DNA of 64,000 bases, from contig NZ_QFAY01000011.1 of NCBI RefSeq assembly GCF_017884005.1, positions 28,376 to 92,375 of the forward strand. The letters run 5' to 3'. Positions 54,533 to 63,848 of this stretch are shown here, piece after piece. Below the pieces are notes generated by a model, which ran no database searches, was not told where the DNA came from, and was given only the letters and a program-made list of their open reading frames with translations. How positions within the stretch are numbered: position 1 is the first letter of the stretch; each line of letters begins with the position of its first letter. Origin of the DNA: Streptococcus panodentis (GTDB lineage Bacteria; Bacillota; Bacilli; Lactobacillales; Streptococcaceae). A program made the translations under genes and the position numbers.

Positions 54533-55907
54533 AGAATACCGAACTGTCAGCGAGGTGGCCGGCCCTCTGATGATTGTCGATCAAGTGGCGGGTGTCCATT
54601 TTAATGAATTGGTAGAAATCCAGCTGCATGATGGCAGCAAGCGCCAGGGGCAGGTCTTGGAAGTTCAGGAAGACAAGGCTATGGTCCAGCTTTTTGAGGG
54701 TTCCAGCGGGATCAATCTGGAAAAAGCCAAGGTCCGCTTTACAGGCCATCCGCTGGAGCTGCCGGTGTCCGAAGACATGGTCGGCCGGATTTTCAACGGC
54801 ATGGGCAAGCCCATTGACGGCGGACCGGACATTCTGCCTGAGAAATATCTGGATATTGACGGTCAGGCCATCAATCCAGTCGCCCGTGATTATCCGGATG
54901 AATTTATCCAGACGGGTATCTCGGCCATCGACCACCTCAATACCTTGGTTCGGGGGCAAAAATTGCCAGTATTCTCTGGCTCTGGTCTGCCTCATAAGGA
55001 GCTGGCTGCTCAGATTGCCCGTCAGGCGACGGTGCTCAATAGCGAGGAAAATTTTGCGGTGGTCTTTGCGGCCATGGGCATTACCTTTGAAGAGGCTGAG
55101 TTCTTCATGAACGACCTGCGGGAAACAGGTGCCATTGACCGCTCGGTGCTCTTCATCAACCTGGCCAATAATCCAGCCATCGAGCGGATTGCCACCCCGC
55201 GGATTGCTCTGACAGCTGCCGAATACCTGGCCTACGAGAAAGATATGCACGTCCTGGTCATCATGACCGATATGACCAATTACTGTGAGGCCCTGCGGGA
55301 AGTATCAGCTGCCCGCCGTGAAGTTCCGGGCCGCCGCGGCTATCCGGGCTATCTCTATACCAACCTGTCCACTCTTTATGAGCGGGCCGGCCGTCTGGTG
55401 GGCAAGAAAGGCTCGGTCACTCAGATTCCCATCCTGTCCATGCCGGAGGATGACATCACCCATCCGATTCCTGATTTGACAGGATATATTACCGAGGGGC
55501 AGATCATCTTATCCCGCGACCTTTATAACAGCGGCTATCGGCCGCCCATCAACGTCCTGCCTTCCCTCTCCCGGCTCAAGGACAAGGGTTCCGGCGAGGG
55601 CAAGACCAGAGGCGACCATGCGGCTACCATGAACCAGCTCTTTGCAGCTTATGCTCAGGGCAAGCAGGCCAAGGAGCTGGCGGTTGTCTTGGGAGAATCT
55701 GCCCTGTCCGACACCGACAGACTCTATGTCCAGTTTACCGATCGCTTTGAGCAGGACTACATCAATCAAGGTTTTAATACCAACCGATCCATCGAGGAAA
55801 GTCTGGATTTGGGCTGGCAGCTCCTATCTATCCTGCCGAGAACCGAGCTCAAGCGGATTAAGGATGAGATGATTGACCACTACCTGCCCCAGACCAAGGA
55901 GGAATAA
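54519..55907 (+). CDS. ntpB: V-type ATPase subunit B
   Basis: A 462-residue non-catalytic nucleotide-binding subunit. [20 protein letters not shown] replaces the Walker A loop, as is normal for B, and [22 protein letters not shown] and [21 protein letters not shown] are diagnostic. ATG 54519 follows AAGGAGGACTTGATA and lies inside ntpA; a longer frame back into ntpA is excluded. ntpD starts three bases after its stop. Confidence 0.97.
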   Translation: MKVIKEYRTVSEVAGPLMIVDQVAGVHFNELVEIQLHDGSKRQGQVLEVQEDKAMVQLFEGSSGINLEKAKVRFTGHPLELPVSEDMVGRIFNGMGKPIDGGPDILPEKYLDIDGQAINPVARDYPDEFIQTGISAIDHLNTLVRGQKLPVFSGSGLPHKELAAQIARQATVLNSEENFAVVFAAMGITFEEAEFFMNDLRETGAIDRSVLFINLANNPAIERIATPRIALTAAEYLAYEKDMHVLVIMTDMTNYCEALREVSAARREVPGRRGYPGYLYTNLSTLYERAGRLVGKKGSVTQIPILSMPEDDITHPIPDLTGYITEGQIILSRDLYNSGYRPPINVLPSLSRLKDKGSGEGKTRGDHAATMNQLFAAYAQGKQAKELAVVLGESALSDTDRLYVQFTDRFEQDYINQGFNTNRSIEESLDLGWQLLSILPRTELKRIKDEMIDHYLPQTKEE

Positions 55908-55910
55908 TCC

Positions 55911-56534
55911 ATGACACGACTCAATGTCAAGCCGACCCGGATGGAACTGAACCAACTCAAAGACCGGCTCCAGACAGCTGTCCGTGGGCATAAACTGCTC
56001 AAAGACAAGCGGGATGAGCTGATGCGCCGCTTTATTGAGGCTGTTCGGGAAAATGACCGGCTCCGAAAAAAGGTCGAGACCGCTCTGGTCGGTCATATGC
56101 AGGACTTTGTCATGGCCAAGGCCTTAGAGAGTGACCTCATGGTTGAGGAGATTTTTGCTGTGCCTATGCGGGAGGTCAGTCTGCAGATTGAGCCAGAGAA
56201 TATCATGAGTGTGCGCGTGCCCAAGATGCATGCTCGGATTGATAAGCCCTACGGTGACGATGACGGAGATTTTTCTTACAGCTATGTCGCTTCTAACAGC
56301 CAGATGGACCAGACGATTGAGGATATGAGCAGTCTATTGCCCGACCTGCTGCACCTGGCCGAAATCGAGAAAAGCTGCCAGCTCATGGCCGATGAAATCG
56401 AAAAAACCCGCCGCCGAGTCAACGGACTCGAATACGCCACCATTCCCGACCTCAAAGAAACCATTTACTATATCGAAATGAAACTGGAAGAAGCCGAACG
56501 AGCCAGCCTCGTCCGAATGATGAAGGTGAAATAA
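55911..56534 (+). CDS. ntpD: V-type ATPase central-shaft subunit D
   Basis: A 207-residue coiled-coil shaft subunit. [20 protein letters not shown] and [18 protein letters not shown] are the conserved N-terminal helix, and [22 protein letters not shown] the C-terminal helix. CAAGGAGGAATAATCC is the ribosome site. It is the last gene of the operon and is followed by three related terminator hairpins. Confidence 0.96.
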   Translation: MTRLNVKPTRMELNQLKDRLQTAVRGHKLLKDKRDELMRRFIEAVRENDRLRKKVETALVGHMQDFVMAKALESDLMVEEIFAVPMREVSLQIEPENIMSVRVPKMHARIDKPYGDDDGDFSYSYVASNSQMDQTIEDMSSLLPDLLHLAEIEKSCQLMADEIEKTRRRVNGLEYATIPDLKETIYYIEMKLEEAERASLVRMMKVK

Positions 56535-56568
56535 GATGCGGAGGCGTTAAAAAACGACAGAAAAATAG

Positions 56569-56616
56569 GAACTGGACGAAGGATTCGATGAATCCAAGTC
56601 CAGTTCTCTTTTTTCC
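56569..56616 (+). terminator. V-ATPase terminator, copy 1
   Basis: GAACTGGAC (56569-56577) pairs with GTCCAGTTC (56598-56606) with an inner GGATTC/GAATCC stem, followed by TCTTTTTT. Confidence 0.9.
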
Positions 56617-56678
56617 GAGTTTTTAGCCGCAGCTCAGTTTGGCTCAGTTGCAGCAGAGATAATAGGGAGCTTCAATAG

Positions 56679-56726
56679 GAAAATGGACGAAGAAGCGACC
56701 GCTTCTAGGAGATTTTCTCTTTTTTG
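56679..56726 (+). terminator. V-ATPase terminator, copy 2, diverged
   Basis: GAAAAT and ATTTTC form the base, AGAAGCG and CGCTTCT the upper stem, and TCTTTTTT follows. The ATAGGA before the stem and the T-run tail match copies 1 and 3. Confidence 0.6.
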
Positions 56727-56793
56727 CCCAGAGCTTAGGGCGGGTTCAGTTCAGTATAGCGAAGAGTATGTCAGCTAATCTGACAAAAAATAG

Positions 56794-56840
56794 GAACTGG
56801 ATGAGGGGTTTGATGTATCTGAGTCCAGTTCTCTTTTTTC
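56794..56840 (+). terminator. V-ATPase terminator, copy 3
   Basis: GAACTGGA pairs with TCCAGTTC around a roughly 22-base loop, followed by TCTTTTTT. Nearly the same outer stem as copy 1, about 225 bases downstream. The rest of the 560-base spacer to the Sip homologue shows no gene. Confidence 0.75.
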
Positions 56841-57093
56841 CATGAAATCAATCCGCTCATAGACAGCTCAAAAAACGGTGATGCCAAGGAGGATATTGAG
56901 CAGCTTTTTTACTGCGGACGGCCAGCGGGTTAATAAATGCCGTCTGAATATTACTAGTTATTGATAATATATTACAAGTAAGTCTCCATGTTACAGTGGG
57001 CAGACAGTTCCGTTAAATAAAGCTCCAAGGGCTTTTTTCTTGGCAAAAATGTGGTATGATAGTTTTCATCATGAATGATTAGGAAGGTATTTT

Positions 57094-58212
57094 ATGCAAA
57101 TGAAAATGAACAAAAAAGTTTTCTTAGCCTCAACCCTTGCTTTATCGGTATTTCCTTTGATGAATGCTCAGGCTGAAGAACAGTCGGAGAACTGGACAGC
57201 CAGAACGGTTGACCAAATCAAAGCAGATATCACCAGCAATGAAAATCAGCAGACCTACACTGTCCAGTACGGTGACACCTTGGGCAATATCGCTCAAGCT
57301 ATGAATATTGATGTAGCTGATTTGGCTAGGATTAACCAGATTGCCAATGCGGATTTGATTTTCCCGGGCACTGTTCTGAGCATTACCACCAACGAACACA
57401 ACGAAATCACCTCGGTTGAAATCCAAAGCTATCAAGCACAAGCAGAAAATGCTGCAGGACCTGTCACACAGGATTTGACAGCTGATGAGATCTTTGGCGA
57501 TGATCAAGCTGCGCCAGCTGCTCCGGCACCGGCTCAGCCTGCTGCAGCTCCTGAAGATGCCTATGTTTCAGCAGCAGCTGAGGAAAACGCTGCGCCAGCT
57601 GCTCCGGCACCAGCCGAGCCAGCTCCCGCAGCACCAAGTGATGAGGACGCTCTCGTGCCGCCAGCTCCGGTTAACGCTGATGAAGTCAGCCAAGCGGTTC
57701 CGGCCGAGCCAGCCCCGGAAGCGCCCGCACCGCAAGCTGCGGAAACTCCCGCAGCACCAGAGTTAGGTCAGGAAGAGGTCAGTCAGGCTGCCGCTCAAGC
57801 AGAACCAACCGCCTATAATGCTCCTGCTGTGACAGATGCCGCCAGCGTAGCCACAGGAAATCCGGCCAATGCCGGCCTGCAGCCGCAGACCGCTGCCTTC
57901 AAAGAAGAAGTAGCCAGCCAGTTCGGCGTGACCGAGTTCAGCCTCTATCGTGAGGGAGACAGCGGCGACCATGGCAAGGGCTTGGCTGTTGACTTTATCG
58001 TCGGCGACAATACCGAGCTGGGCAACCAAATCGCAGACTATGCGACAGCGGACATGTCCGGCAACGGCATCTCTTATGTCATCTGGCAGCAGCAGTTCTA
58101 TTCTCCTTATGAAAGTATTTACGGACCGGCCAATACTTGGAACAGCATGCCAGACCGCGGCAGCGCCACCGAAAACCACTATGACCACGTTCACGTTTCT
58201 ATGAATGAGTAA
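57094..58212 (+). CDS. Sip-like secreted LysM-domain surface protein
   Basis: A 372-residue exported protein. The signal peptide MNKKVFLASTLALSVFPLMNAQA is cleaved near residue 27. One LysM domain (YTVQYGDTLGNIAQAMNIDV to FPGTVLSITT, about residues 55-98) binds peptidoglycan. An Ala/Pro/Glu-rich linker (about 130-245) has imperfect repeats such as APAAPAPAEPAPAAP. The C-terminal domain (about 265-372: EFSLYREGDSGDHGKGLAVDF, YVIWQQQFYSP, ATENHYDHVHVSMNE) matches the C-terminus of the group B streptococcal surface immunogenic protein. Its function is unknown; the His and Asp residues suggest a hydrolase-like fold. ATG 57094 follows AGGAAGG. Confidence 0.9.
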   Translation: MQMKMNKKVFLASTLALSVFPLMNAQAEEQSENWTARTVDQIKADITSNENQQTYTVQYGDTLGNIAQAMNIDVADLARINQIANADLIFPGTVLSITTNEHNEITSVEIQSYQAQAENAAGPVTQDLTADEIFGDDQAAPAAPAPAQPAAAPEDAYVSAAAEENAAPAAPAPAEPAPAAPSDEDALVPPAPVNADEVSQAVPAEPAPEAPAPQAAETPAAPELGQEEVSQAAAQAEPTAYNAPAVTDAASVATGNPANAGLQPQTAAFKEEVASQFGVTEFSLYREGDSGDHGKGLAVDFIVGDNTELGNQIADYATADMSGNGISYVIWQQQFYSPYESIYGPANTWNSMPDRGSATENHYDHVHVSMNE

Positions 58213-58229
58213 GGGAAACTGACAGCATT

Positions 58230-58271
58230 ATTCCCCTGGGAATAGGAGCCTCGCTGATGCGGGGCTTTTTT
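58230..58271 (+). terminator. terminator of the Sip-like gene
   Basis: ATTCCC/GGGAAT is followed by a GCCTCGC-TGAT-GCGGGGC hairpin and six T. Confidence 0.8.
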
Positions 58272-58316
58272 GATAGCGAATTTCTTGTAAAAAAGCGAGA
58301 ATTTTCTGATAAATTC

Positions 58317-58325
58317 TGTTATAAT
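58317..58325 (+). promoter_or_regulatory. extended -10 promoter of thrC
   Basis: TGTTATAAT lies 31 bases before the thrC ATG, with AAAGGAACG as ribosome site between. Confidence 0.6.
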
Positions 58326-58356
58326 AGAACGGACTATATGTAAAGGAACGATTTTC

Positions 58357-59847
58357 ATGACTTTAGCTTACCAATCAACCCGCGATGCTCAAAATACGGT
58401 GACAGCCAGTCAGGCCATCCTGCAAGGTTTGGCAACAGATGGGGGACTCTTTACCCCGACCAGCTATCCTCAGGTGACACTGGACTTTGGCCAGCTCAAG
58501 GATGCTTCCTATCAGGAAGTCGCCAAGCTGGTGCTGGCAGCCTTTTTAGATGATTTCACTTCTGAGGAGCTGGACCGCTGTATCGCCGGTGCTTATGACA
58601 GCAAGTTTGATACGCCGGCTATTGCTCCTTTGGTCAAGCTGGACGGCCAGTACAATCTGGAGCTTTTCCACGGGGCAACCATTGCCTTTAAGGATATGGC
58701 TCTGTCCATCCTGCCCCACCTGATGACAACAGCTGCCAAAAAGCACGGTCTGGAAAATAAAATCGTCATTCTGACAGCGACTTCAGGCGATACCGGCAAG
58801 GCAGCCATGGCCGGTTTTGCGGATGTTCCGGGGACCGAGATTATCGTCTTTTATCCCAAGGATGGTGTCAGCAAGGTTCAGGAGCTGCAGATGACCACTC
58901 AGACCGGGGCCAATACCCATGTGGTGGCTATTGACGGCAACTTTGACGATGCCCAGACCAATGTCAAGCATATGTTCAACGATGCTGCCCTGCGGGCACG
59001 GCTCTCAGAGCACAAACTGCAGTTTTCTTCGGCCAACTCCATGAATATCGGGCGCTTGGTGCCGCAGATTGTCTACTATGTCTATGCCTATGCCCAGCTG
59101 GTCAAGGACGGGGAAATCCAGGCCGGAGATCAGGTCAACTTCACCGTTCCTACTGGAAACTTCGGCAATATCCTGGCAGCCTACTATGCCAAGCAAATCG
59201 GCCTGCCGGTCGGCAAGCTGATCTGCGCTTCTAATGAGAACAATGTCCTGACCGACTTCTTCAGGACTCAGGTCTATGATAAGAAACGCAGCTTCAAGGT
59301 CACTTCCAGCCCGTCTATGGATATTTTGGTTTCTTCTAATTTGGAGCGTCTGATTTTTCATCTGTCTGGCAACAGTGCGGAAAAGACAGCAGAGCTGATG
59401 GCAGCCCTGACCCATCACGGCCAGTACGAACTGATCGATTTTGATCAGGCTATCTTGGACCTTTTTGCGGCTGACTATGCGACTGAGGCAGAGACAGCCG
59501 CTGAAATCCAGCGGGTCTATGAGTCGGACTCCTACATCGAGGATCCGCATACAGCAGTGGCTTCCGCTGTTTATCAAAAATACCGTCAGTCCAGCGGTGA
59601 TGATAGAAAAACGGTCATTGCTTCAACGGCCAGCCTTTACAAATTCCCGGTGGTTGCAGTAGAAGCCGTAACGGGAGAAAGCGGACTCAGTGACTTTGCA
59701 GCCCTGAGCAAACTGCAGGAAATTTCCGGCGTGCCAGTGCCGCCGGCTGTTGACGGCTTGGAAACAGCACCAGTCCGCCACAAGACCACCGTCGCGGCTG
59801 ACCAGATGCAGGCTGCAGTGGAGGCTTATCTGGGACTGGACAGCTGA
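58357..59847 (+). CDS. thrC: threonine synthase
   Basis: A 496-residue PLP enzyme converting phosphohomoserine to threonine. ELFHGATIAFKDMALSIL carries the PLP-binding Lys, TATSGDTGKAAMAGF is the phosphate-binding stretch, FSSANSMNIGRLVPQIVYY and VPTGNFGNILAAYYAK complete the site. Length fits the long (yeast-like) class. It stands alone: hom and thrB are not adjacent. A perfect AT-rich palindrome and repeats follow. Confidence 0.96.
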   Translation: MTLAYQSTRDAQNTVTASQAILQGLATDGGLFTPTSYPQVTLDFGQLKDASYQEVAKLVLAAFLDDFTSEELDRCIAGAYDSKFDTPAIAPLVKLDGQYNLELFHGATIAFKDMALSILPHLMTTAAKKHGLENKIVILTATSGDTGKAAMAGFADVPGTEIIVFYPKDGVSKVQELQMTTQTGANTHVVAIDGNFDDAQTNVKHMFNDAALRARLSEHKLQFSSANSMNIGRLVPQIVYYVYAYAQLVKDGEIQAGDQVNFTVPTGNFGNILAAYYAKQIGLPVGKLICASNENNVLTDFFRTQVYDKKRSFKVTSSPSMDILVSSNLERLIFHLSGNSAEKTAELMAALTHHGQYELIDFDQAILDLFAADYATEAETAAEIQRVYESDSYIEDPHTAVASAVYQKYRQSSGDDRKTVIASTASLYKFPVVAVEAVTGESGLSDFAALSKLQEISGVPVPPAVDGLETAPVRHKTTVAADQMQAAVEAYLGLDS

Positions 59848-59952
59848 TGCCAGCTTTTCAAATATCAAAGCAGAACCGCACCGCGCAGTCTGATGTAGAT
59901 CCATTTTTATGGACTATGAATACAGGTGCTTACAAAGAGCAGTCAAAGGCGG

Positions 59953-60021
59953 TGGGACAGACTCCCATGATGGCTGCGCCCTCACCCACAGAGGGATGGA
60001 TCTTTTGGAAGATACCGTATA
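59953..60021 (+). repeat. dispersed repeat, copy downstream of thrC
   Basis: The reverse complement of the rpiR-leader repeat at 45631-45699 with only a few changes (GGACAGACTCCCATGATGGC through GGAAGATACCGTATA). Confidence 0.75.
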
Positions 60022-60022
60022 A

Positions 60023-60048
60023 GAACTAAATTTTTAAAAATTTAGTTC
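60023..60048. terminator. perfect 26-bp palindrome after thrC
   Basis: GAACTAAATTTTT is followed immediately by its exact reverse complement. The hairpin is AT-rich and lacks a long T-run; it could be a weak bidirectional terminator or a binding site. Confidence 0.4.
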
Positions 60049-60123
60049 CCTTCACTCTTTTGTTTCTAAGCTCAGGTTGAAAAGGTTCCCAAAACCTTTT
60101 CACTCCCAGCCCGCGAGGCTCTC

Positions 60124-60239
60124 ACAGTCCGGGGGGGACTGTGAGAGGTTGGAGATAAAACAAACGCAGTTTGTGTCAAAACAGTCCGGGGGATTGTGAG
60201 AGGTTGGAGATAAAACAAACGCAGTTTGTGTCAAAGCAG
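60124..60239. repeat. 57-bp tandem repeat, two copies
   Basis: ACAGTCCGGGGG...GTGAGAGGTTGGAGATAAAACAAACGCAGTTTGTGTCAAA occurs at 60124-60180 and from 60181, nearly identical. The same motif (ACAGTCTGGGGGATTGCGAG) is in the interior of the MITE-like copy at 39308-39587, and the CTCAAAACCTCC hairpin further on also matches that interior. No gene is seen in the 610-base spacer between thrC and the MATE gene. Confidence 0.7.
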
Positions 60240-60345
60240 TGCTTTTGTTGCTTCCTCTCGGAAGCTCTATCTATAATCTCAAAACCTCCACTGGAGCTTT
60301 TGAGCAATCAGCTGCCGCGTCAAGAGTTTTTTACCAAAAAAAAGC

Positions 60346-60376
60346 GAGGCTGAAGGACTTTCGTCCCAGCCTCTTT
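60346..60376 (+). terminator. hairpin terminator upstream of the MATE gene
   Basis: GAGGCTG pairs with CAGCCTC with an inner GGAC/GTCC stem. The T-run on the plus side is short; an A-run at 60335-60343 on the other side could serve minus-strand transcripts. Confidence 0.6.
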
Positions 60377-60460
60377 ATGATTCTTTGAGAGGGAAAACTG
60401 AAACAGGGCATTTCAGAAAACTGTCAGAAAAGTGTACAATCAAAAGAGGAGTTTTCGGAT

Positions 60461-61738
60461 ATGACAAGTTACAAAAAAATTCTAAATATTGCTCTGCCGG
60501 CTATAGCTGAGAATTTTCTGCAGATGCTCATGGGGATGGTAGACGGCTATCTGGTAGCCAGTCTGGGACTGATTGCCATTTCGGGCGTGTCGGTAGCGGG
60601 CAATATCATTACGATTTATCAGGCTGTTTTTATTGCGCTGGGAGCGGCTGTTTCCAGTCTGATGTCCAAAAGTCTGGGGCAGGGAGATGAGAAACATCTG
60701 GCCTATCATGCGACAGAAGCCATCAAAATGACCTTGCTGCTGAGCCTTGTTCTGGGCCTGCTGTCTCTTCTGTGGGGGCGGCAGCTGCTGGAGCTTCTAG
60801 GCACAGAAGCCGCTGTGGCTGAGGCTGGCGGCCTTTATCTGGCTTTGGTCGGCGGCACCATCGTTCTCTTGGGTCTGACGACGACTTTTGGAGCGCTGGT
60901 CCGGGTGACTCATAACCCACGGCTTCCCATGTATATCAGCCTTCTCAGCAATGTGCTCAATGCTCTTTTTTCTAGTCTGGGGATTTTCGTTTTCCATTTG
61001 GGCATTATCGGTGTAGCGCTGGGCACTGTTTTGGCTCGCCTTGTCGGAGTGCTCATACTCTGGCGGGAGCTGCGTCTGCCCTTTGCCCGCTGGAGCTGGA
61101 AGCTGGACGGAGAATTGCTGCGCCTGTCGCTGCCGGCTGCTGGCGAGCGGCTCATGATGCGGGCCGGGGATGTCGTGATTGTTGCGATTGTGGTCCGGTT
61201 TGGGACCGATGTGGTTGCCGGGAATGCAGTCGGTGAGGTTCTGATTCAGTTTAATCACATGCCTGCCTTTGGTGTAGCGACAGCAACGGTCATGCTGGTG
61301 GCCCATGCGGTGGGAGAAAGTGATTTTGCGGCAGTCAGGCTGCTGACCCGGCGGACTTTTGGGCTGACCTTGGCCCTCATGCTGCCGCTGGCCCTGCTGA
61401 TCTTTGCATTGGGCACTCCTCTGACCCAGCTTTATACGGACAATAGCGGAGCGGTTGCAGCCAGTCTGTCTGTGATTTTCTTTTCCCTGCTGGGCGTCCC
61501 CATGGCAGCTGGGACGGTGATTTATACAGCGGTCTGGCAGGGGCTGGGCAATGCCAAACTGCCCTTTTACGCGACGACAGTAGGGATGTGGGGGATTCGG
61601 ATTTTCGCTGGATATTACTTAGGAATCAGCTGCGGTCTCGGTCTGCCGGGTGTCTGGGCAGCGACCCTGCTGGATAATGGCTTTCGCTGGCTGCTCTTAG
61701 CGGCTTTGTATCACAGAAAAATGAGGAAACGGACATGA
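60461..61738 (+). CDS. MATE family multidrug/cation exporter
   Basis: A 425-residue protein with twelve predicted membrane helices in two MATE halves. ALPAIAENFLQMLMGMVDGYLVASLG and GNIITIYQAVFIALGAAVSSLMSKSLGQGD are the first-half motifs, with SLPAAGERLMMRAGDVVIVAIVVRFG opening the second. It exchanges sodium or protons for organic cations. AGAGGAGTTTTCGGAT precedes the ATG. It overlaps the phosphatase gene by four bases. Confidence 0.93.
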   Translation: MTSYKKILNIALPAIAENFLQMLMGMVDGYLVASLGLIAISGVSVAGNIITIYQAVFIALGAAVSSLMSKSLGQGDEKHLAYHATEAIKMTLLLSLVLGLLSLLWGRQLLELLGTEAAVAEAGGLYLALVGGTIVLLGLTTTFGALVRVTHNPRLPMYISLLSNVLNALFSSLGIFVFHLGIIGVALGTVLARLVGVLILWRELRLPFARWSWKLDGELLRLSLPAAGERLMMRAGDVVIVAIVVRFGTDVVAGNAVGEVLIQFNHMPAFGVATATVMLVAHAVGESDFAAVRLLTRRTFGLTLALMLPLALLIFALGTPLTQLYTDNSGAVAASLSVIFFSLLGVPMAAGTVIYTAVWQGLGNAKLPFYATTVGMWGIRIFAGYYLGISCGLGLPGVWAATLLDNGFRWLLLAALYHRKMRKRT

Positions 61739-62355
61739 CAAAAGCATTTATTTGGGATTTGGACGGCACCCTGCTGGACTCCTATGAGGCCATTTTGGCC
61801 GGCATTGAAGAAACCTATCAGCACTATGGTCTGGATTTTGACCGGGAAAGCATCCGCGCCTATATCCTGCAGCACTCCGTTCAGCAACTACTGGAAGAAG
61901 CAGCTGCAGAAAAGGGACTTGATGCCGCGGAGATGAATGCCTTTCGGGGGAAGAGCCTGCGGGAGAAGAATGCTCAGATTCATCTCATGGAGGGGGCAGA
62001 GCATATTCTGGCCTGGGCCAGGGAGCAGGGGATTGCTCAGTTTGTCTATACCCACAAGGGGCCCAATGCCTATCAGGTTTTGGAAGATTTGGGGATTTTG
62101 GATTATTTCACCGAAATCATCACGACAGCCAATGGCTTTGCCCGCAAACCCCATCCAGAGGGCGTAGTCTATCTGCTGGACAAGTACAAGCTTGATAGGG
62201 CTTCCACCTACTATATCGGCGACCGAACGCTGGATGTGGAGGTGGCTGCTAACAGCGGCATCCAGAGTATCAACTTCTGTGACTGCAGACCAGAGCTCAA
62301 CCAGAAAATTGACCGGCTGCAGGATATTCAGGATATTTTCCTTTTAGCACCTTGA
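61735..62355 (+). CDS. HAD-superfamily phosphatase (phosphoglycolate phosphatase-like)
   Basis: A 206-residue HAD protein. FIWDLDGTLLDSYEAI has the nucleophilic Asp, QFVYTHKGPNAYQVLEDLG replaces the usual motif II Ser/Thr, RKPHPEGVVYLLDKY has the motif III Lys, and YIGDRTLDVEVAANSGI is motif IV. A helical cap lies between. The ATG overlaps the MATE stop, so the two are co-translated. The substrate cannot be told from sequence. Confidence 0.92.
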   Translation: MTKAFIWDLDGTLLDSYEAILAGIEETYQHYGLDFDRESIRAYILQHSVQQLLEEAAAEKGLDAAEMNAFRGKSLREKNAQIHLMEGAEHILAWAREQGIAQFVYTHKGPNAYQVLEDLGILDYFTEIITTANGFARKPHPEGVVYLLDKYKLDRASTYYIGDRTLDVEVAANSGIQSINFCDCRPELNQKIDRLQDIQDIFLLAP

Positions 62356-62742
62356 AAATTCTGGATTTTTCCACTTGTTTCTCTGTTAAATAACGTAGTT
62401 TCATCAACTATAAGCTCCGCAGATAATCTAGCAGGGACTGCCGCTAATAGTATTGGAAGTGTAGTCCAATTAGGAAATGGAGATACAAAATTAATGATAG
62501 TAAGTCGGTTTCCGATTTATGAAAACGAGGGTCAAATTGGTTATTTTGAATACAGTTCATGTATATATCCCACAGGGATAGACGGATCACAGTTTTATTT
62601 CTTCAATTCTGAGGATATAGCTGAGGTCTATTTTGAAGGTTATATAGATATCGCAGAGGAAGAGGCGCAGAAAACTTTTGCGAAAGAGCGAGAAAATATT
62701 ACTTATCCACAATTTAAAGTAGAAAAACCAAATGAAGAATAG
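62356..62742 (+). pseudogene. 5'-truncated DUF4176 domain gene (ATG at 62494)
   Basis: From ATG 62494 an 82-residue protein can be read (YFEYSSCIYPTGIDGSQFYF, NSEDIAEVYFEGYID). Upstream the same frame stays open to the HAD stop and already matches the start of a DUF4176 domain (SIGSVVQLGNGDTKLMIV), but it has no ATG, GTG or TTG start and no ribosome site. So the gene has lost its true beginning. DUF4176 proteins are typically encoded with LXG-type T7SS effectors in streptococci. AT-rich composition begins here. Confidence 0.6.
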
Positions 62743-62778
62743 TTTTTATGAAATTCAGATGGATGGCGAGGATATGAA

Positions 62779-63297
62779 ATGAAAGAAAAACTATCGAATT
62801 TAATCGAATTTGGAGCAGACCAGGGAAATGTAAAAAGGACAGTATTCTATAATATTGAGAAAAATAAACTTTTTGTCGGTGATAGTGTGCCTTTTCCGAT
62901 AATCTACCTTCCGAGTGCAGGTTTATCCTACGCTGTCTATGTGTTTTCAGAGATGTTAGTTATACAGGGTTTGTTTCCCTTGCTTCTTTCCTTTCTTTTG
63001 ATGCTTTTGCTGGCTCTTTATCAGTTTAAAAGCCGGAGAGAGAAAACAGTCGTAGAAATAGAGCCCTACGAGATTCCTCAAGATTATTTTGCCGTCCAGA
63101 GGTCCAATGGAATAAAAACATATGCTATTATTCTTCTCTTTGCGCTTTTGACAGCAGGTTTTTGCTGGCTTTATTTCCTATTTAGTCATTTTATGACTTT
63201 ATTTCTGGCATTTTCTATGTGGTATTTTTTCTTACTCTTACTGCTGACTGGCCAATTTAAAAAAACGAAGTATTTGAAAGTACTAGAAGGAAGGTAA
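62779..63297 (+). CDS. membrane protein of unknown function
   Basis: A 172-residue protein with two pairs of hydrophobic segments (about residues 40-80 and 112-160) separated by a polar stretch KSRREKTVVEIEPYEIPQDYF. No known family is recognised. GGCGAGGATATGAA provides a moderate ribosome site. AT-rich like its neighbours. Position after a DUF4176 remnant suggests a T7SS effector locus, where membrane proteins often serve as immunity factors; this is inference. Confidence 0.6.
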   Translation: MKEKLSNLIEFGADQGNVKRTVFYNIEKNKLFVGDSVPFPIIYLPSAGLSYAVYVFSEMLVIQGLFPLLLSFLLMLLLALYQFKSRREKTVVEIEPYEIPQDYFAVQRSNGIKTYAIILLFALLTAGFCWLYFLFSHFMTLFLAFSMWYFFLLLLLTGQFKKTKYLKVLEGR

Positions 63298-63305
63298 CAT
63301 CGACA

Positions 63306-63848
63306 ATGAAAGAAACGATTGCGATATATTCAAGAAAGGGAATCTACCTGATTACTCTGTTCGGCTTAATGATTATTATAAGTTTTTTAAATATCTTTTT
63401 AGAAGAAAATTTGTTGATGAATCTTTTTTATTTCCTGGGTTCAATAGGTTTAATGGCTACAATAGGCTGGCTGGTCTTTGCTTTTATGGGAAAAATCGAG
63501 CTTGATGGCCAGTATTTACTTGTTTTCAGAAACTTTAAACTCCATCGTTTTGTCCTATCTTCAGTTACCTTTTACTATGGAAAAAGCAATCATGCCGCCC
63601 GTGGCAGCTATGAATATCCCCTCTTCATAGTTGGTGATGTAGAAAATGAAAAGGGTGAAGTCAGCCCCCTTACTTTAAAGTTAATTAGCAGTAAGAGGAA
63701 AAACCGCCAATTTCATCAGTTTTATAATCAGTATTTAGCTGGTCAAGCTAAGCCCCTGCCACAGGATAGCGATTGGGAAATTAACTATTTGAAACAATTG
63801 GAAATTATTTCTGAATCAGAAAAAAATAAAATGGGAGTTGCTACATAA
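63306..63848 (+). CDS. membrane protein with PH-like C-terminal domain, unknown function
   Basis: A 180-residue protein with two N-terminal membrane helices (GIYLITLFGLMIIISFLNIFL and LMNLFYFLGSIGLMATIGWLVFAFM) and a strand-rich cytoplasmic part (IELDGQYLLVFRNFKLHRFV) of bacterial PH or YdbT-like appearance, ending in a charged helix. GGAAGGTAACATCGACA precedes the ATG. It starts nine bases after the previous gene, so they are likely co-transcribed. Confidence 0.6.
   Translation: MKETIAIYSRKGIYLITLFGLMIIISFLNIFLEENLLMNLFYFLGSIGLMATIGWLVFAFMGKIELDGQYLLVFRNFKLHRFVLSSVTFYYGKSNHAARGSYEYPLFIVGDVENEKGEVSPLTLKLISSKRKNRQFHQFYNQYLAGQAKPLPQDSDWEINYLKQLEIISESEKNKMGVAT

Noticed and set aside
60124..60239. 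CRISPR-like array
   Set aside because: The two 57-bp units are adjacent with no unique spacers and no cas genes are nearby.
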